NCBI RefSeq assembly: GCF_900101825.1
Contig: NZ_FNAG01000002.1
Coordinates: 124,001-188,000 of the forward strand
Length of the DNA stretch: 64,000 bases
Source of the DNA: Aquimonas voraii
GTDB lineage: Bacteria; Pseudomonadota; Gammaproteobacteria; Xanthomonadales; Xanthomonadaceae
Reading direction: 5' to 3'
Notes under the pieces: generated by a model
Database searches by the model: none
Seen by the model: the letters and a program-made list of their open reading frames with translations, nothing else
What the model was told of the DNA's origin: nothing
Shown: positions 1 to 8,706 of the stretch, one piece after another
Numbering within the stretch: the stretch's first letter is position 1
Layout of the letters: each line of letters starts with the position of its first letter
Made by a program: the position numbers and the translations under genes

Positions 1-1
1 T

Positions 2-2653
2 CATCGCAGAGGCGACCTGCACACCGTCACCAATGCGCTTGGCCACGTCACCACCCGCGCGCGCTACGACCGCGCCGGCCGGGTGACGCGCTCGATCGAC
101 GCCAATGGCGTTGTCACCGAGCTCAGCTACCACCCGCGCGGCTGGCTGCTGAGCCGCACGATCAAGGGCGCCACCGCCGCCGCTGATGCCACCACCACCT
201 TCGACTACTACCCGACGGGCCTGGTCGATCGCATCACCCAGGCGGATGGCAGCCATCTCGACTACGGCTATGACGACGCCCACCGCCTGATCTCGGTCAC
301 CGATGCCTTGGGCAATCGCATCGACTACACCCTGGACCCCGCCGGCAACCGCACGTCCGAGACCACCTTCGACCCGCAGGGCGCCGTCAAGCGCCAGCTC
401 TCGCGCGTCTACAACCAGCTCGGCCAGCTGCGCGAACAGCGCGATGCCCCGTTGCGCGCCTACGTGTCGGAGTACGACGCCAACGGCAACAGCACCGCCA
501 GCACCGACCCGCTGAACGTGCGCAGCGAGCAAACCTTCGACCCGCTGAACCGCCTGCAGCAGAGCCTGCAGGACGTCGGCGGCCTGAACGTCAGCACCGG
601 CTACCGCTACGACGCGCAGGACCGCCTCACCAAGGTCATCGACCCCAAGGGCCTGCACACCGACTACAGCTATAGCGGCTTGGGCGACCTCACCCAGCTG
701 AGCAGCCCGGACACCGGCATCACCAGCTACACGGTGGACGAAGCCGGCAACCGCCTCACGCAGACCGACGGGCGCGGTGTCACCGTGACCATGCAGTACG
801 ACGCGCTCAATCGCCTGACCCGGCAGAGCAACAGCCAGGACGACGAAGTCATCGTCTACCGCTACGACGGTGCGGGCGCCGAGAAGCTCTGCGCCAGCAG
901 CAGCGCCGTGGGCCGTCTGAGCCAGATCGAAGACCGCCTGGGCCTGCTGACCTACTGCTACGACCGCCGCGGCAATGTCATCGCCAAGCACCGCAGCCCG
1001 GTCAAAGACATGGCGCCGGACCTCGAACTGAGCTGGAGCCTGGCCTACAGCTACACCAAGGCCGACCAGCTGGCGTCGCTGACCTACCCGAACGGCGATC
1101 GCGTGCTCTATCGCCGCGACATCGCCGGCCGCGTCAATGCCGTGGACGTGCAGCCCGCCGGCACGAGCCAGCCGCAGCCGCTGATCACCCAGGTGCAGCA
1201 CGCGCCCTTCGGCCCGGTGACGCGCCTGCAGTACGCCAGTGGTGCGGTATGGCAGCGCGCGCTCGATGCCGACTACCGTATCGACACGCTGAGCAGCCCG
1301 GGCTTCAGCTATGACTACACGCTGGATGCGGTGGGCAATGTGGTCGGCTTGAGCGCCGGCAGCGCCGACTTTGAGTTCGCCTACGACGACCTCTATCGCC
1401 TGACCGGCTTGAGCGAACCCAAAGCCACCAGCCCGCTGGAGAGCTTTGGCTACGACGCCACCGGCAACCGTCTGAGTCATACCCAGGGCGGTGGCGGGCG
1501 CGGCGTGAGCATGGCCTACGACTATCCGGCAGACAGCCACCGACTGCAGTCCGTCGCCGGTGAGCCGCGCAGCTATAGCGAGGCCGGCAATACCACCGCG
1601 ATCGGTGGTTTGCAGGTGCAGTACTCGGGGTTCAATCGGTATGAGTCATTGCCGAGCGCGTTCTTCGAGGCGCTGCAGGTCAACCTCTACAACGGCCGCG
1701 GCGAACGCGAGTACCGCCGTATGGAGTTTGAGCCGCGCCACTTCGGCTACGACGAGGGCGGCCAGCTGCTGTTCGAGGGCGAGAACCAGGGCGGAAGCTT
1801 GGGCATCCGCCAGCTGATCGTCTGGCTGGACGGCCAGCCGGTGGCCTTACGCCAGGGCACTCTGCACCGCGGAGCCCCCTATGCCGGCGAATGGCTGCAC
1901 ATCCACGCCGACCACCTCGGCAGCCCGCGTGCGATCACCCGCCCGGCAGCGGGCAACGCGGTGGTGTGGCGCTGGACGCTGGAGGGCAGTGCGTTTGGTC
2001 AGCATCCGGCGGAAGCGGATGTGGATGGGGATGGGGTTTCTCTGGAGTTCAATTTGCGGTATCCGGGGCAGTATTTTGACTCGGTTACGAGGTGGCATTA
2101 CAACTACTTTCGGGATTATGAGCCTGCTACAGGGAGGTATGTGCAGTCGGATCCGATTGGGTTGGAGGGTGGGGTGTCCACATACTCGTACGTGACGGCT
2201 AGAGCCTTGAATTTCATCGACAAGAAGGGCTTGGATGGGAGTCCGTTCTGCGGTGGGGCTTCCGGTCTTCTACCCAATGGTATGGGAAACGCAGATGATG
2301 AGAGCTGCATTCCGCATCCTGACTTCCCAAGAAAAAAGCCTGAAAACCAGTGCAAAGAAACGGAGTTCAGTGAGTGTTGGTGGTTCTGTATAGATACGAC
2401 TCAAACGGACGAAGTGTTCTTTCCTTTGGGTCTCGCGATGGCTGCAAGCGAGATGTCGCAGTGGGACCGTCGTAGGAATCCTCGGCATCCTGTTCCCGAG
2501 ATTAGGATTAAGCCGTCATTCTGTGGTTCTGTAACTCGGGCGGGGTTGGGGGGGGTTCTCACTGCCGCAACAGCGTCATACGCCGTCGGTACAAGTTTGG
2601 GGTGTACGCTGGTATGTGGTTCCGACTCTTGCTCGTACAACGGGTTCAAGTAA
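2..2653 (+). CDS. Rhs/YD-repeat protein, 3' part (5' end outside window)
   Basis: The reading frame is open from the left edge, so this is the C-terminal part of a larger Rhs protein. YD-type repeats (YDANGN, YDALNRL, FDPLNRL, YDATGNRL) fill most of it. Rhs proteins form a hollow shell that encloses a C-terminal toxin, often delivered by type VI secretion or to neighbouring cells. The core ends at the DPIGLEGG motif near nt 2150-2171. After it comes a unique tip of about 160 residues that is Cys-rich (about 10 Cys) and has a hydrophobic Ala/Gly segment near its end. I do not recognise the tip fold. From about nt 2000 the DNA turns visibly richer in A/T with different codon use, so the tip looks horizontally exchanged. 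The next small gene begins one base after the TAA and may be its immunity gene. Family call is certain; toxin activity is inferred. Confidence 0.93.
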   Translation, partial: HRRGDLHTVTNALGHVTTRARYDRAGRVTRSIDANGVVTELSYHPRGWLLSRTIKGATAAADATTTFDYYPTGLVDRITQADGSHLDYGYDDAHRLISVTDALGNRIDYTLDPAGNRTSETTFDPQGAVKRQLSRVYNQLGQLREQRDAPLRAYVSEYDANGNSTASTDPLNVRSEQTFDPLNRLQQSLQDVGGLNVSTGYRYDAQDRLTKVIDPKGLHTDYSYSGLGDLTQLSSPDTGITSYTVDEAGNRLTQTDGRGVTVTMQYDALNRLTRQSNSQDDEVIVYRYDGAGAEKLCASSSAVGRLSQIEDRLGLLTYCYDRRGNVIAKHRSPVKDMAPDLELSWSLAYSYTKADQLASLTYPNGDRVLYRRDIAGRVNAVDVQPAGTSQPQPLITQVQHAPFGPVTRLQYASGAVWQRALDADYRIDTLSSPGFSYDYTLDAVGNVVGLSAGSADFEFAYDDLYRLTGLSEPKATSPLESFGYDATGNRLSHTQGGGGRGVSMAYDYPADSHRLQSVAGEPRSYSEAGNTTAIGGLQVQYSGFNRYESLPSAFFEALQVNLYNGRGEREYRRMEFEPRHFGYDEGGQLLFEGENQGGSLGIRQLIVWLDGQPVALRQGTLHRGAPYAGEWLHIHADHLGSPRAITRPAAGNAVVWRWTLEGSAFGQHPAEADVDGDGVSLEFNLRYPGQYFDSVTRWHYNYFRDYEPATGRYVQSDPIGLEGGVSTYSYVTARALNFIDKKGLDGSPFCGGASGLLPNGMGNADDESCIPHPDFPRKKPENQCKETEFSECWWFCIDTTQTDEVFFPLGLAMAASEMSQWDRRRNPRHPVPEIRIKPSFCGSVTRAGLGGVLTAATASYAVGTSLGCTLVCGSDSCSYNGFK

Positions 2654-2809
2654 ATGTGGCGATCGGGCTACGTTGTAGTTGCAGGGCTAGGCTTGTTTTT
2701 CGGTTTTGTTCTGCTTTTCGAGGAGAGATGGTTCCAGTCAGTTTCGGCATTTCTTTGTTTCGGCTTGGCGGCACTTGATCTAATTCGTTCATCGTGCTCT
2801 CGGCGTTAG
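2654..2809 (+). CDS. 51-aa two-helix membrane protein, candidate Rhs immunity protein
   Basis: The ATG follows the Rhs stop directly (TAAATG). The frame runs 51 codons to TAG. The product begins MWRSGYVVVAGLGLFFG and shows two hydrophobic stretches, about residues 6-22 and 30-44, separated by a charged turn (EERW), with a basic end (SSCSRR). Base composition is low in GC like the Rhs tip and unlike the rest of the window. Rhs and CDI toxins are normally followed at once by a small cognate immunity gene, and membrane immunity proteins are typical when the toxin acts at the inner membrane. I recognise no family, so the role rests on position, composition and topology. It could also be a chance frame. 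Confidence 0.5.
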   Translation: MWRSGYVVVAGLGLFFGFVLLFEERWFQSVSAFLCFGLAALDLIRSSCSRR

Positions 2810-2863
2810 CAGAAATCCGCAAAATCCGGGGACAAAAAATCCGGGGTCAGGTCTTGTTTTGCC

Positions 2864-2892
2864 ACATGCGCCGGCGTAATGTCGGCGCATGT
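2864..2892 (+). repeat. Perfect 10-bp stem-loop over the transposase start codon
   Basis: ACATGCGCCG (2864-2873) and CGGCGCATGT (2883-2892) are perfect reverse complements around a 9-nt loop. The ATG of the transposase (2889-2891) lies inside the right arm. In RNA this would hide the start codon; in single-stranded DNA it resembles a REP-type hairpin that a RAYT could bind. Confidence 0.7.
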
Positions 2893-3713
2893 CTCGTCCT
2901 CAGCGCATTGAGTTCGCGGGTGCCTGCTATCACGTGATGGCGCGGGGCAATGCGCGTGAGCGGATCTACTGGGACGACGAGGATCGGCAGCGGTTTCTGG
3001 ACGGCCTGTCGCGTGTTTGCGATCGCTTTGGCTGGATCCTCTGGGCCTACTGCCTGATGGACAACCACTACCACTTGCTGGTCGAGACCGAGCAGCCGAC
3101 GCTCTCGCGCGGGATGCGCGAGGTCAACGGCATCTATTCGCAGAGCTTCAATCGCCGGTACGGCCGGGTAGGGCATGTGCTGCAGGGCCGCTACAAGGCC
3201 ATCCTGGTCGACAAGGACGCCTACCTCACCGAACTGCAGCGCTACATCGTGCTGAACCCGGTGCGTGCGGGTCTTTGTGGAGGTGCCGGCGATTGGCGTT
3301 GGAGCAGCTATCCGGCAGTGATGGGGCAGGCTGAGCGTTTGCCTGGTTTGGCTGCTGATCGCACGCTGTCGCTGTTCGGCAGCGAGCGGGCCGCCGCCCG
3401 TTCGGCTTTCGCGCGCTTCGTGGCGGAAGGCGTCGGCCAAGCCTTCGAGCCTGAAGTGCAGGCACAGAGCTTTCTGGGCGACGAGAATTTCGTTACGAAG
3501 GTGGCGAACGAAGTCGAGCCCGTCTCCCCCGAAGTCCCCCGCCGCCAGCGCCTCGCGCCGACGCTGAGCCAGATCGAAGCGGATGCGGCGAACCGCAACG
3601 CCGCCATCCGCCGCGCCTACGCCACGGGGGCCTACACCTTGGGCGAGATCGGTGCACACTTCGGCCTGCACTACGCGACGATCAGCCGGATCGCGCGGCG
3701 AGCTTCTGAATGA
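2889..3713 (+). CDS. REP-associated tyrosine transposase (RAYT, IS200-like Y1 family)
   Basis: This 274-residue protein has the Y1 transposase (HUH endonuclease) fold signature. It shows the N-terminal FAGACYHVMARGNARE strand, the HYH metal-binding motif at residues 60-62 and the helix YLTELQRYIVLNPVRA at 112-127, which carries candidate nucleophile tyrosines (Y112, Y119). These enzymes cut and rejoin single-stranded DNA at hairpins. Unlike short IS200 transposases it has a C-terminal extension ending in a helix-turn-helix-like segment (about 248-270, TLGEIGAHFGLHYATISRI). The start codon is buried in a perfect hairpin, which may limit translation. RAYTs are commonly single-copy, domesticated genes in gammaproteobacteria. 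Its position directly behind the Rhs tip may reflect a recombination-prone site. Confidence 0.9.
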   Translation: MSRPQRIEFAGACYHVMARGNARERIYWDDEDRQRFLDGLSRVCDRFGWILWAYCLMDNHYHLLVETEQPTLSRGMREVNGIYSQSFNRRYGRVGHVLQGRYKAILVDKDAYLTELQRYIVLNPVRAGLCGGAGDWRWSSYPAVMGQAERLPGLAADRTLSLFGSERAAARSAFARFVAEGVGQAFEPEVQAQSFLGDENFVTKVANEVEPVSPEVPRRQRLAPTLSQIEADAANRNAAIRRAYATGAYTLGEIGAHFGLHYATISRIARRASE

Positions 3714-3860
3714 GGATGTGGCACAGCAAAGCCTGCCCCCGGAGCTCATGGCCCCGCGGGCTGCGATGTTCCGCACCGCTTCCTCAACCCACCTTGCACG
3801 GCGCGGTTCGGCTTCGTAAGGTCCCGGGGGTCATCAGCTGGATCCCGATCTCGCCCCCCG

Positions 3861-4517
3861 ATGAAACCGACCCTCGTTCTTGTCAGCGGCCCTTGGAGCA
3901 GTGGCACGACCGCGGTGGCGGGCGCCCTGGTGCATGCGGGCCTCAAGAGTTTCGGGCCGTACCTGCATACACGTGATCCGCGCACGCCCAACAGCTACGA
4001 GTGGACGGTGTTTCGCGACTGGACTCAGCGCTTCGCTTCGGAGCAAACGCTGTCGCTGACGGTGAATTCGCCGGCGCCGATTCGCGCCGCGGCCCTGCAG
4101 TTTCGCGATGAGATTCTTTGCCAGCGCTACGGGCCCTACGATCCCCAGATCGATGCGCCCTTGGTCATGAAGTATCCCTTGAGCGCCCTGTTGCTGCCGG
4201 CGCTGGCCGATGCCTTCAGCCTCCGTGTGCTGGTGGTGACACGGCCGCTGGCGGATATCGAGGCAACGGCGCGGCGGCGCGGCTGGGGGCAGGTTTTCGG
4301 GGCGACCGGTGCCCAGCTCATCTATTCGCAGCTGTTCGATGCGCTTGTGCATTTCGGGTGGCCGGCCGAGCTTCTGCATTTTCCTCGCCTGCTTGCCGAC
4401 CCGCGAGAGGAGTTCGGGCGCGCACTGCGGTTCTGCGGTCATCAGCCCTCACCTGAGCAGCTTCGGGCTGCGATCGAGTTCATCCGGCCTGGTGGGGCTG
4501 ACCACGACACGCGCTGA
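3861..4517 (+). CDS. P-loop sulfotransferase-like protein
   Basis: A 218-residue protein whose N-terminus, LVLVSGPWSSGTTAVAGAL (residues 5-23), is the 5'-phosphosulfate-binding loop of sulfotransferase-family proteins. A later segment, SLRVLVVTRPLADIEATARRRG, resembles the 3'-phosphate-binding strand (R/S) of the same fold. No signal peptide or membrane segment is seen. Such proteins transfer sulfate from PAPS to sugars or lipids, but many bacterial relatives are uncharacterised. It stands alone, convergent with the LPS cluster, so a role in modifying surface sugars is possible but not shown. An unrelated P-loop kinase-like function cannot be excluded. Confidence 0.6.
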   Translation: MKPTLVLVSGPWSSGTTAVAGALVHAGLKSFGPYLHTRDPRTPNSYEWTVFRDWTQRFASEQTLSLTVNSPAPIRAAALQFRDEILCQRYGPYDPQIDAPLVMKYPLSALLLPALADAFSLRVLVVTRPLADIEATARRRGWGQVFGATGAQLIYSQLFDALVHFGWPAELLHFPRLLADPREEFGRALRFCGHQPSPEQLRAAIEFIRPGGADHDTR

Positions 4518-4821
4518 TGCGGTGGGTGTCGTGTGGCGGGAGACCGCGGGATCGGCGAGGCTTCATGGGCGTTGCCCGGCCTGTCACGCCATTGGCAGCT
4601 GAGTCTTCGGGTGTGAGCTGTCGCCGGCGCGCGTCGTTCTGGATCTGCAGCGCCTGGAGCTCCGGGGGGGATCCAGTGGGGAAAGCCCCCTGCGCGTGAT
4701 GCCCTCAGCCTGTCTGAGCACAGCTTGAGGCAGTCCCCTGCTGGGGGAGCCCGCGGCAGCTGCCGCTGCCGCCACGGGCGGCCAGAGGCGGCCGCAGTAG
4801 GCGGATGGTTCTCACAGGCTC
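4518..4821. other. Convergent intergenic region, no gene seen
   Basis: This 304-bp gap lies between the ends of two convergent genes. It contains the perfect palindrome GCGGCAGCTGCCGC (4753-4766), which could help terminate transcription, and C/G-rich sequence without a credible coding frame. Confidence 0.5.
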
Positions 4822-6837
4822 TCAGTCCAGCAGGCAGTCGTGGGCGCGCGCCTCGGCGAGGATGCGCGCGGTCCAGGCATCGGCGTCCTCGGGAGGCGGT
4901 GCCGGAAACTCCACCACCGAGTCCTGCGACTGCGACCAGCAGCCGATTCGCTGCGGCCAGCGCGGGCTGGTGTCTGCGACGCTGGCCGCCATCGCGTCGG
5001 CATCCCAGTGCTGCAGCCGAGCCGAGTCCAGGCGATCCAGCAGGCCCTGCGCATACTGGCCGTGGCGCAAGGCCAGCTCCTGCGGCAGGGTGGGGAGGAT
5101 CTGGTGCAGCAGTCCTTCCGCCTGCAGCGGTCGTAGCACCAGGGTGCTTTGGCCGTTGCGCAGGGCCACCACCGGGCCGACATGGTCGGGCATGAGCAGC
5201 AGCATGGGGCCCTCCCTGGCCGCCAGTGCGGGCAGTGCGGCCGCAGTGCCGCGCAGGGCGTCCTGCGTTCGCCAAGCCGTCTGCAGCAGGGGCCATAGCA
5301 GGAGGGCGCCCGCCAGTGCGGCGAGCGCGGTGAAGGACAGTGCCGCTGCCCGCAGGGTGGGAGTCTGCGCAGCGGCGGGATCGCGAGCGCAGGCCAAGCC
5401 CAGGGCCAGCGCCAGGAAGGCCAGCGGGCCGTAGAACAGACGCCCGCCCTCGCCGCTGGCGATCAGACCGCCGAGGTTCAGGAAGGTCGCCAAGAGAGCG
5501 CCGCCGCCGGCCGCGGCCAGCGCCAACACCGCCAGGCGGCGCTGCGCCGCCAGCAGCGCCCCGGCGGCTGCCAGCGCCAGCAGGACGAGATGGGCCAGCA
5601 GCACCGACACCTGGCCGCTGGACCAGCCCAGAGCCCAGGGCCAGAGCGAGGTTGCGACGCTGGCCAGGCGCTCGCTGGCTGGGGGCCGAGGTGCGTCGCC
5701 GCCGTAGACTTGCCAGGCATCGCCAAACAGATGCGCGCGCCAGGCCAGGAAGGCCAGCATCAGGCCGAAGGCGAACAGCAGGGCGATGCCGCGCCGGCGC
5801 TCGCGCAGTTCCGGCATCGCCAGCCAGAGCAGTGCGAACTGCAGCGGCAGCAGGGCTGCGGATTCCTTGAAGAGCAGCGCGGGCAGCATCAGCAGCGGCA
5901 GCGCCGCGGCGCCCAACCGCGCCTCGGGTCGGCCGATCCACAGCCACAGCGCAAGCAGGGCCAGAAACGTGACGCTCAGGTCCGAGCGCGCCGACACCCA
6001 CCACACGCCCTCGGCGAGCACCGGCGAGAGCCCGAAAAGCGTCGCCGCCAAGGCGGCCGGCAGACGAGCCTGGGCCAAGCCTGCCCGCGCTGACAGGCGC
6101 ATCACCACGGCCGCCACCAGGGTCATGTTGGCGAGGTGCAGCCCATGGTTGTAGAGGAACCAGCCGCCGTAGCAGGTGCCGCTGTGCAGGTAGTCGAAGC
6201 TCAGGCTGGCGAGGATGGCCGGGCGGAAGAAGGCCGCGCCCTCGCTGACGCTGCGGGTGAACAGGCCGAGCAGCTGCGGCAGGGTTTCACTCTTGAGCGC
6301 CCACACATAGGCCCGGTGGAGGTTGGAGAAGTCATCGCCCAGCCAGTAGCCGCCGTAGCCCGGCGCGTAGAGCAGGGCCGTGGCCAGCAGGGCCAAGCCA
6401 AGCAGCACGGCAGCCGCGCGGTCTTCGCTCGGCCAGGCCGGCGATACGCCGCGCAGCAACCACCAGCGGTTGAGGCCGAAGCTGACCGGCACCACGATCG
6501 CGATGGCGCCCAACAGCGCCAGCCGCGGTGGCCAGCCGAGCAGGCGCACGGCGGTTTCCACGAGCGTGGCGTTCAGTGCATAGGTGGCGAGGTAAACCAG
6601 CGGGTAGCCCAGCGCGCTGCGGGCGCTGCCCGTGGTGGCGAAGACGAAGCGACTGTTGAGCAGGTAGGCGAGGCCGATGCCGGTGGCGAACGCGACCGCC
6701 AGCGCGAGCTGGTGGTGCATCCACGCCGACAGCACCCAGAACAGCGCATAGGTGATCGCCGTGTTGGCGCCGCCGGCGAGCAGGAAGCGCAGTGCCTGGG
6801 CGGGCAGGGCGGCCGCACCGGGACGCGCTTCAGCCAC
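4822..6837 (-). CDS. GtrA-domain fused to large polytopic membrane protein, O-antigen cluster
   Basis: The first ~130 residues (ALRFLLAGGANTAITY onward, including LAYLLNSRFVFATTG) match GtrA/DPMS-type four-helix flippase domains, which move lipid-linked sugars. The remaining ~520 residues form a multi-spanning protein beginning with YGGYWLGDDFSNLHRAYVW. The loop with acidic residues after the first helix resembles GT-C-type glycosyltransferases of the PMT/ArnT kind. I chose the GTG at 6835-6837, which overlaps the upstream gene's stop by 8 nt and puts the GtrA domain at the N-terminus; another GTG at 6880-6882 is possible. In Xanthomonas the wxc locus has separate membrane proteins after wxcM, so this may be a fusion. 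Substrate is unknown. Confidence 0.72.
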   Translation of the reverse strand: MAEARPGAAALPAQALRFLLAGGANTAITYALFWVLSAWMHHQLALAVAFATGIGLAYLLNSRFVFATTGSARSALGYPLVYLATYALNATLVETAVRLLGWPPRLALLGAIAIVVPVSFGLNRWWLLRGVSPAWPSEDRAAAVLLGLALLATALLYAPGYGGYWLGDDFSNLHRAYVWALKSETLPQLLGLFTRSVSEGAAFFRPAILASLSFDYLHSGTCYGGWFLYNHGLHLANMTLVAAVVMRLSARAGLAQARLPAALAATLFGLSPVLAEGVWWVSARSDLSVTFLALLALWLWIGRPEARLGAAALPLLMLPALLFKESAALLPLQFALLWLAMPELRERRRGIALLFAFGLMLAFLAWRAHLFGDAWQVYGGDAPRPPASERLASVATSLWPWALGWSSGQVSVLLAHLVLLALAAAGALLAAQRRLAVLALAAAGGGALLATFLNLGGLIASGEGGRLFYGPLAFLALALGLACARDPAAAQTPTLRAAALSFTALAALAGALLLWPLLQTAWRTQDALRGTAAALPALAAREGPMLLLMPDHVGPVVALRNGQSTLVLRPLQAEGLLHQILPTLPQELALRHGQYAQGLLDRLDSARLQHWDADAMAASVADTSPRWPQRIGCWSQSQDSVVEFPAPPPEDADAWTARILAEARAHDCLLD

Positions 6838-7753
6838 CGCGCACCGCGGCGAGGAACTCCTCGTAGGTGCGCAGGTAGTCACTCGCGTCGTAGGGCAGCG
6901 AGGCCAGCACCATCAGCACGGCATCCTCGCTGTAGCGGTACTGCGTGCCCCAGACCATGGGCGGCAGGTACAGGCCCACCGACGGCGAATCCAGTCGATG
7001 CTCGTCGCGGCGCTCGCCGTCATCCACCAGCACCGACATCGAACCGTGCACGCAGACCAGGAACTGCGCGCAGCGCCGGTGCGCGTGTTCGCCGCGCACC
7101 TCGCGGCTGGGCACGCCGTGCACCAGGAAGCAGCGCTGCGGTACGAAAGGCAGGTGCTCGGCGAACTCCGCGACCGTCAGGTGGCCGCGCATGTCGGCGT
7201 GCTGGGGCAGGGCGATCAGGCGCACCGCGGGCACCGCCGACTCGCGCAGCCGCGGCGCCGCGACGCCGGGTTCGGGCAGCTCGCGGGCGGTGCCGACATA
7301 GCCGCTGATGCGGGCGGGGTTGCCCACCACGATCGCGTTGGGCGGGACCGAGCGCGTCACCACGGCCCCCGCGCCGACCATGGCGCCCGCGCCGATGGTG
7401 ATGCCCGGCAGCAGGGTGGCGTTGGCGCCGATCGAGGCGCCGCGCTCCACCACGGTCTGCAGGAAGTGTTCGGGACGCTGCCGGCTGCGCGGGAAGCGGT
7501 CGTTGGCGAAGGTGGCATTGGGGCCGACGAAGACATCGTCGTGCAGGCGCACGCCGTCCCAGAGCTGCACGCCGCACTTCACGGTGACGCGGTCGCCGAT
7601 CTGCACGTCGTTCTCGACGAAGACGCCGTCGCAGAGATTGCAGTCGCGGCCGATGCGCGCGCCCGGCAGGACATGGGCGAAGGCCCAGACACGGGTGCCC
7701 TCGCCGACAGTCGCCGACTCGCACAGGGCCTGAGGATGGATGAACACGCTCAT
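6830..7753 (-). CDS. wxcM: WxcM-type bifunctional acetyltransferase / sugar 3,4-ketoisomerase
   Basis: The 307-residue protein has two parts. Residues ~1-165 are a left-handed beta-helix acyltransferase with hexapeptide repeats (VGEGTRVWAFAHVLPGARIG, IGAGAMVGAGAVVTRSVPPNA). Residues ~175-300 are a FdtA/QdtA-type cupin isomerase (RGHLTVAEFAEHLPFVPQRCF, VRGEHAHRRCAQFLVC). WxcM of Xanthomonas campestris combines the same two domains. It makes dTDP-3-acetamido-3,6-dideoxyhexose for O-antigen from dTDP-4-keto-6-deoxyglucose, together with an aminotransferase. That aminotransferase gene is two genes upstream here. The start ATG overlaps the preceding glycosyltransferase stop by 4 nt, indicating translational coupling. 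Confidence 0.88.
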   Translation of the reverse strand: MSVFIHPQALCESATVGEGTRVWAFAHVLPGARIGRDCNLCDGVFVENDVQIGDRVTVKCGVQLWDGVRLHDDVFVGPNATFANDRFPRSRQRPEHFLQTVVERGASIGANATLLPGITIGAGAMVGAGAVVTRSVPPNAIVVGNPARISGYVGTARELPEPGVAAPRLRESAVPAVRLIALPQHADMRGHLTVAEFAEHLPFVPQRCFLVHGVPSREVRGEHAHRRCAQFLVCVHGSMSVLVDDGERRDEHRLDSPSVGLYLPPMVWGTQYRYSEDAVLMVLASLPYDASDYLRTYEEFLAAVRGG

Positions 7754-8706
7754 GGGGCGGAGCCTCCCGTGAATTCGTCGCGCTGCATCACCACGGCCAG
7801 CGGCCGCGCCTTGGTGTTCTCGTAGGCGCGCCAGACATAGGAGCCGATGACCCCGAGGCCGAACAGGTTGAGCGCGGAGAAGAACAGCACCGACAGCACC
7901 GTGGCGGTGTAGCCCGGCACCTCGATCAACCCGCTCAGGCGAGCGCCCAGCACGGTCAGTGCGAACAGCGCCGAGGCCAGCAGGCCGAGCCCGCCCAGCA
8001 GCAGGAACAGGCGGATCGGCAGGTCGGAAAACGAGAACACGCTGTCGGCGAGGTACTTGAGCTTGCGGCGGAAGGTCCAGGCGCTGCTGCCGATCTCCCG
8101 CGCCTGCCGCACGTAGGCGACCTCCTCGCGACGGAAGCCGAGCCAGAGCAGCTGGCCGACCAGCGAGCTGTTGCTTTCCGAGAACGCGACCAGACGATCG
8201 CGGAAGGGGGTGTTGCAGGCGAAAACGTCGATGCCGCCAGGCGGCAGGTCCGGCTGCACCAGCCGCCGGTAGGCGCCCCAGAACAGACCGGAGGCCAGGC
8301 GATCCAGCCACGGGTCGGCGCGGCCGCTGCGGCTGGCCAGCACCACATCGACCTCGCCGCTGCGCAGGCGGGCGAAGCAGGCCTCGAACAGCTCGGCCGG
8401 CTCCTGCAGATCAGCCGCCATCACCGCCATCCACGGTGTCTCGACCTCGATCAGGCCGGCACGGATGGCGGCGAAGGAGCCGAAGTTGCGCGACAGCAGC
8501 AGCAGTCGCGCCGCATAGGGCGCCGCGGCCAGGCCCTCGCGCAGCCGCTCGTAGCTGCGGTCGGGGCTGCCATCGACGACCAGCAGGGCGCGGATGCCGC
8601 CGGGCACGCGGGCGTGCAGGTCGGCGAGACGCTGCAGCAGGGCCGGCACGTTTTCCTCGTTGCGGTACACCGGCACCACCACGGTGCATTCAGCGGCGGA
8701 AGGCAT
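7750..8706 (-). CDS. Family 2 glycosyltransferase (DPM1/GtrB-like, membrane-anchored)
   Basis: The 318-residue product begins with the GT2 fold (CTVVVPVYRNEENVPALLQRL) and has the DxD-region signature VMAADLQEPAELFEACF. Two C-terminal membrane helices follow (about 235-260 and 270-295). This is the architecture of polyprenyl-phosphate sugar transferases such as GtrB. The start at 8704-8706 (MPSAAECTVVV) overlaps the aminotransferase gene by 17 nt, and its stop overlaps the wxcM start by 4 nt. By position it corresponds to WxcL of the Xanthomonas wxc cluster. It probably loads an amino sugar onto a lipid carrier for the GtrA-domain protein downstream; the sugar itself is inferred. Confidence 0.82.
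   Translation of the reverse strand: MPSAAECTVVVPVYRNEENVPALLQRLADLHARVPGGIRALLVVDGSPDRSYERLREGLAAAPYAARLLLLSRNFGSFAAIRAGLIEVETPWMAVMAADLQEPAELFEACFARLRSGEVDVVLASRSGRADPWLDRLASGLFWGAYRRLVQPDLPPGGIDVFACNTPFRDRLVAFSESNSSLVGQLLWLGFRREEVAYVRQAREIGSSAWTFRRKLKYLADSVFSFSDLPIRLFLLLGGLGLLASALFALTVLGARLSGLIEVPGYTATVLSVLFFSALNLFGLGVIGSYVWRAYENTKARPLAVVMQRDEFTGGSAP

Larger units (their letters stand above)
2840..3743 (+). mobile_element. RAYT element with imperfect 26-bp inverted repeats
   Basis: The transposase gene at 2889-3713 is enclosed by a 26-bp inverted repeat, left 2840-2865 and right 3718-3743. The two arms match at 21 of 26 positions by eye. The left arm contains the segment CAGGTCTTGTTTTGCCAC. 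An additional AAAATCCGGGG copy sits just outside the left arm (2821-2831), next to AAAAATCCGGGG at 2835-2846. I saw no obvious target-site duplication. REP-associated tyrosine transposases move and maintain REP-type palindromes, so the arms may be the elements recognised by this enzyme. Confidence 0.65.

Noticed and set aside
1-2653. Complete Rhs gene starting at ATG 83
   Set aside because: The frame is open to the left edge with YD-repeat sequence before nt 83, so the real start is outside the window.
3861-4517. Adenylate or nucleoside kinase from the P-loop
   Set aside because: The GPWSSGTTAVAG loop lacks the GxxxxGK[ST] Lys of Walker A, fitting a sulfotransferase-type loop better.
4442-6004. 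Open frame on the - strand overlapping the GtrA-fusion gene in another frame
   Set aside because: Arg/Ala/Pro-rich shadow of the membrane-protein gene, without conserved motifs.
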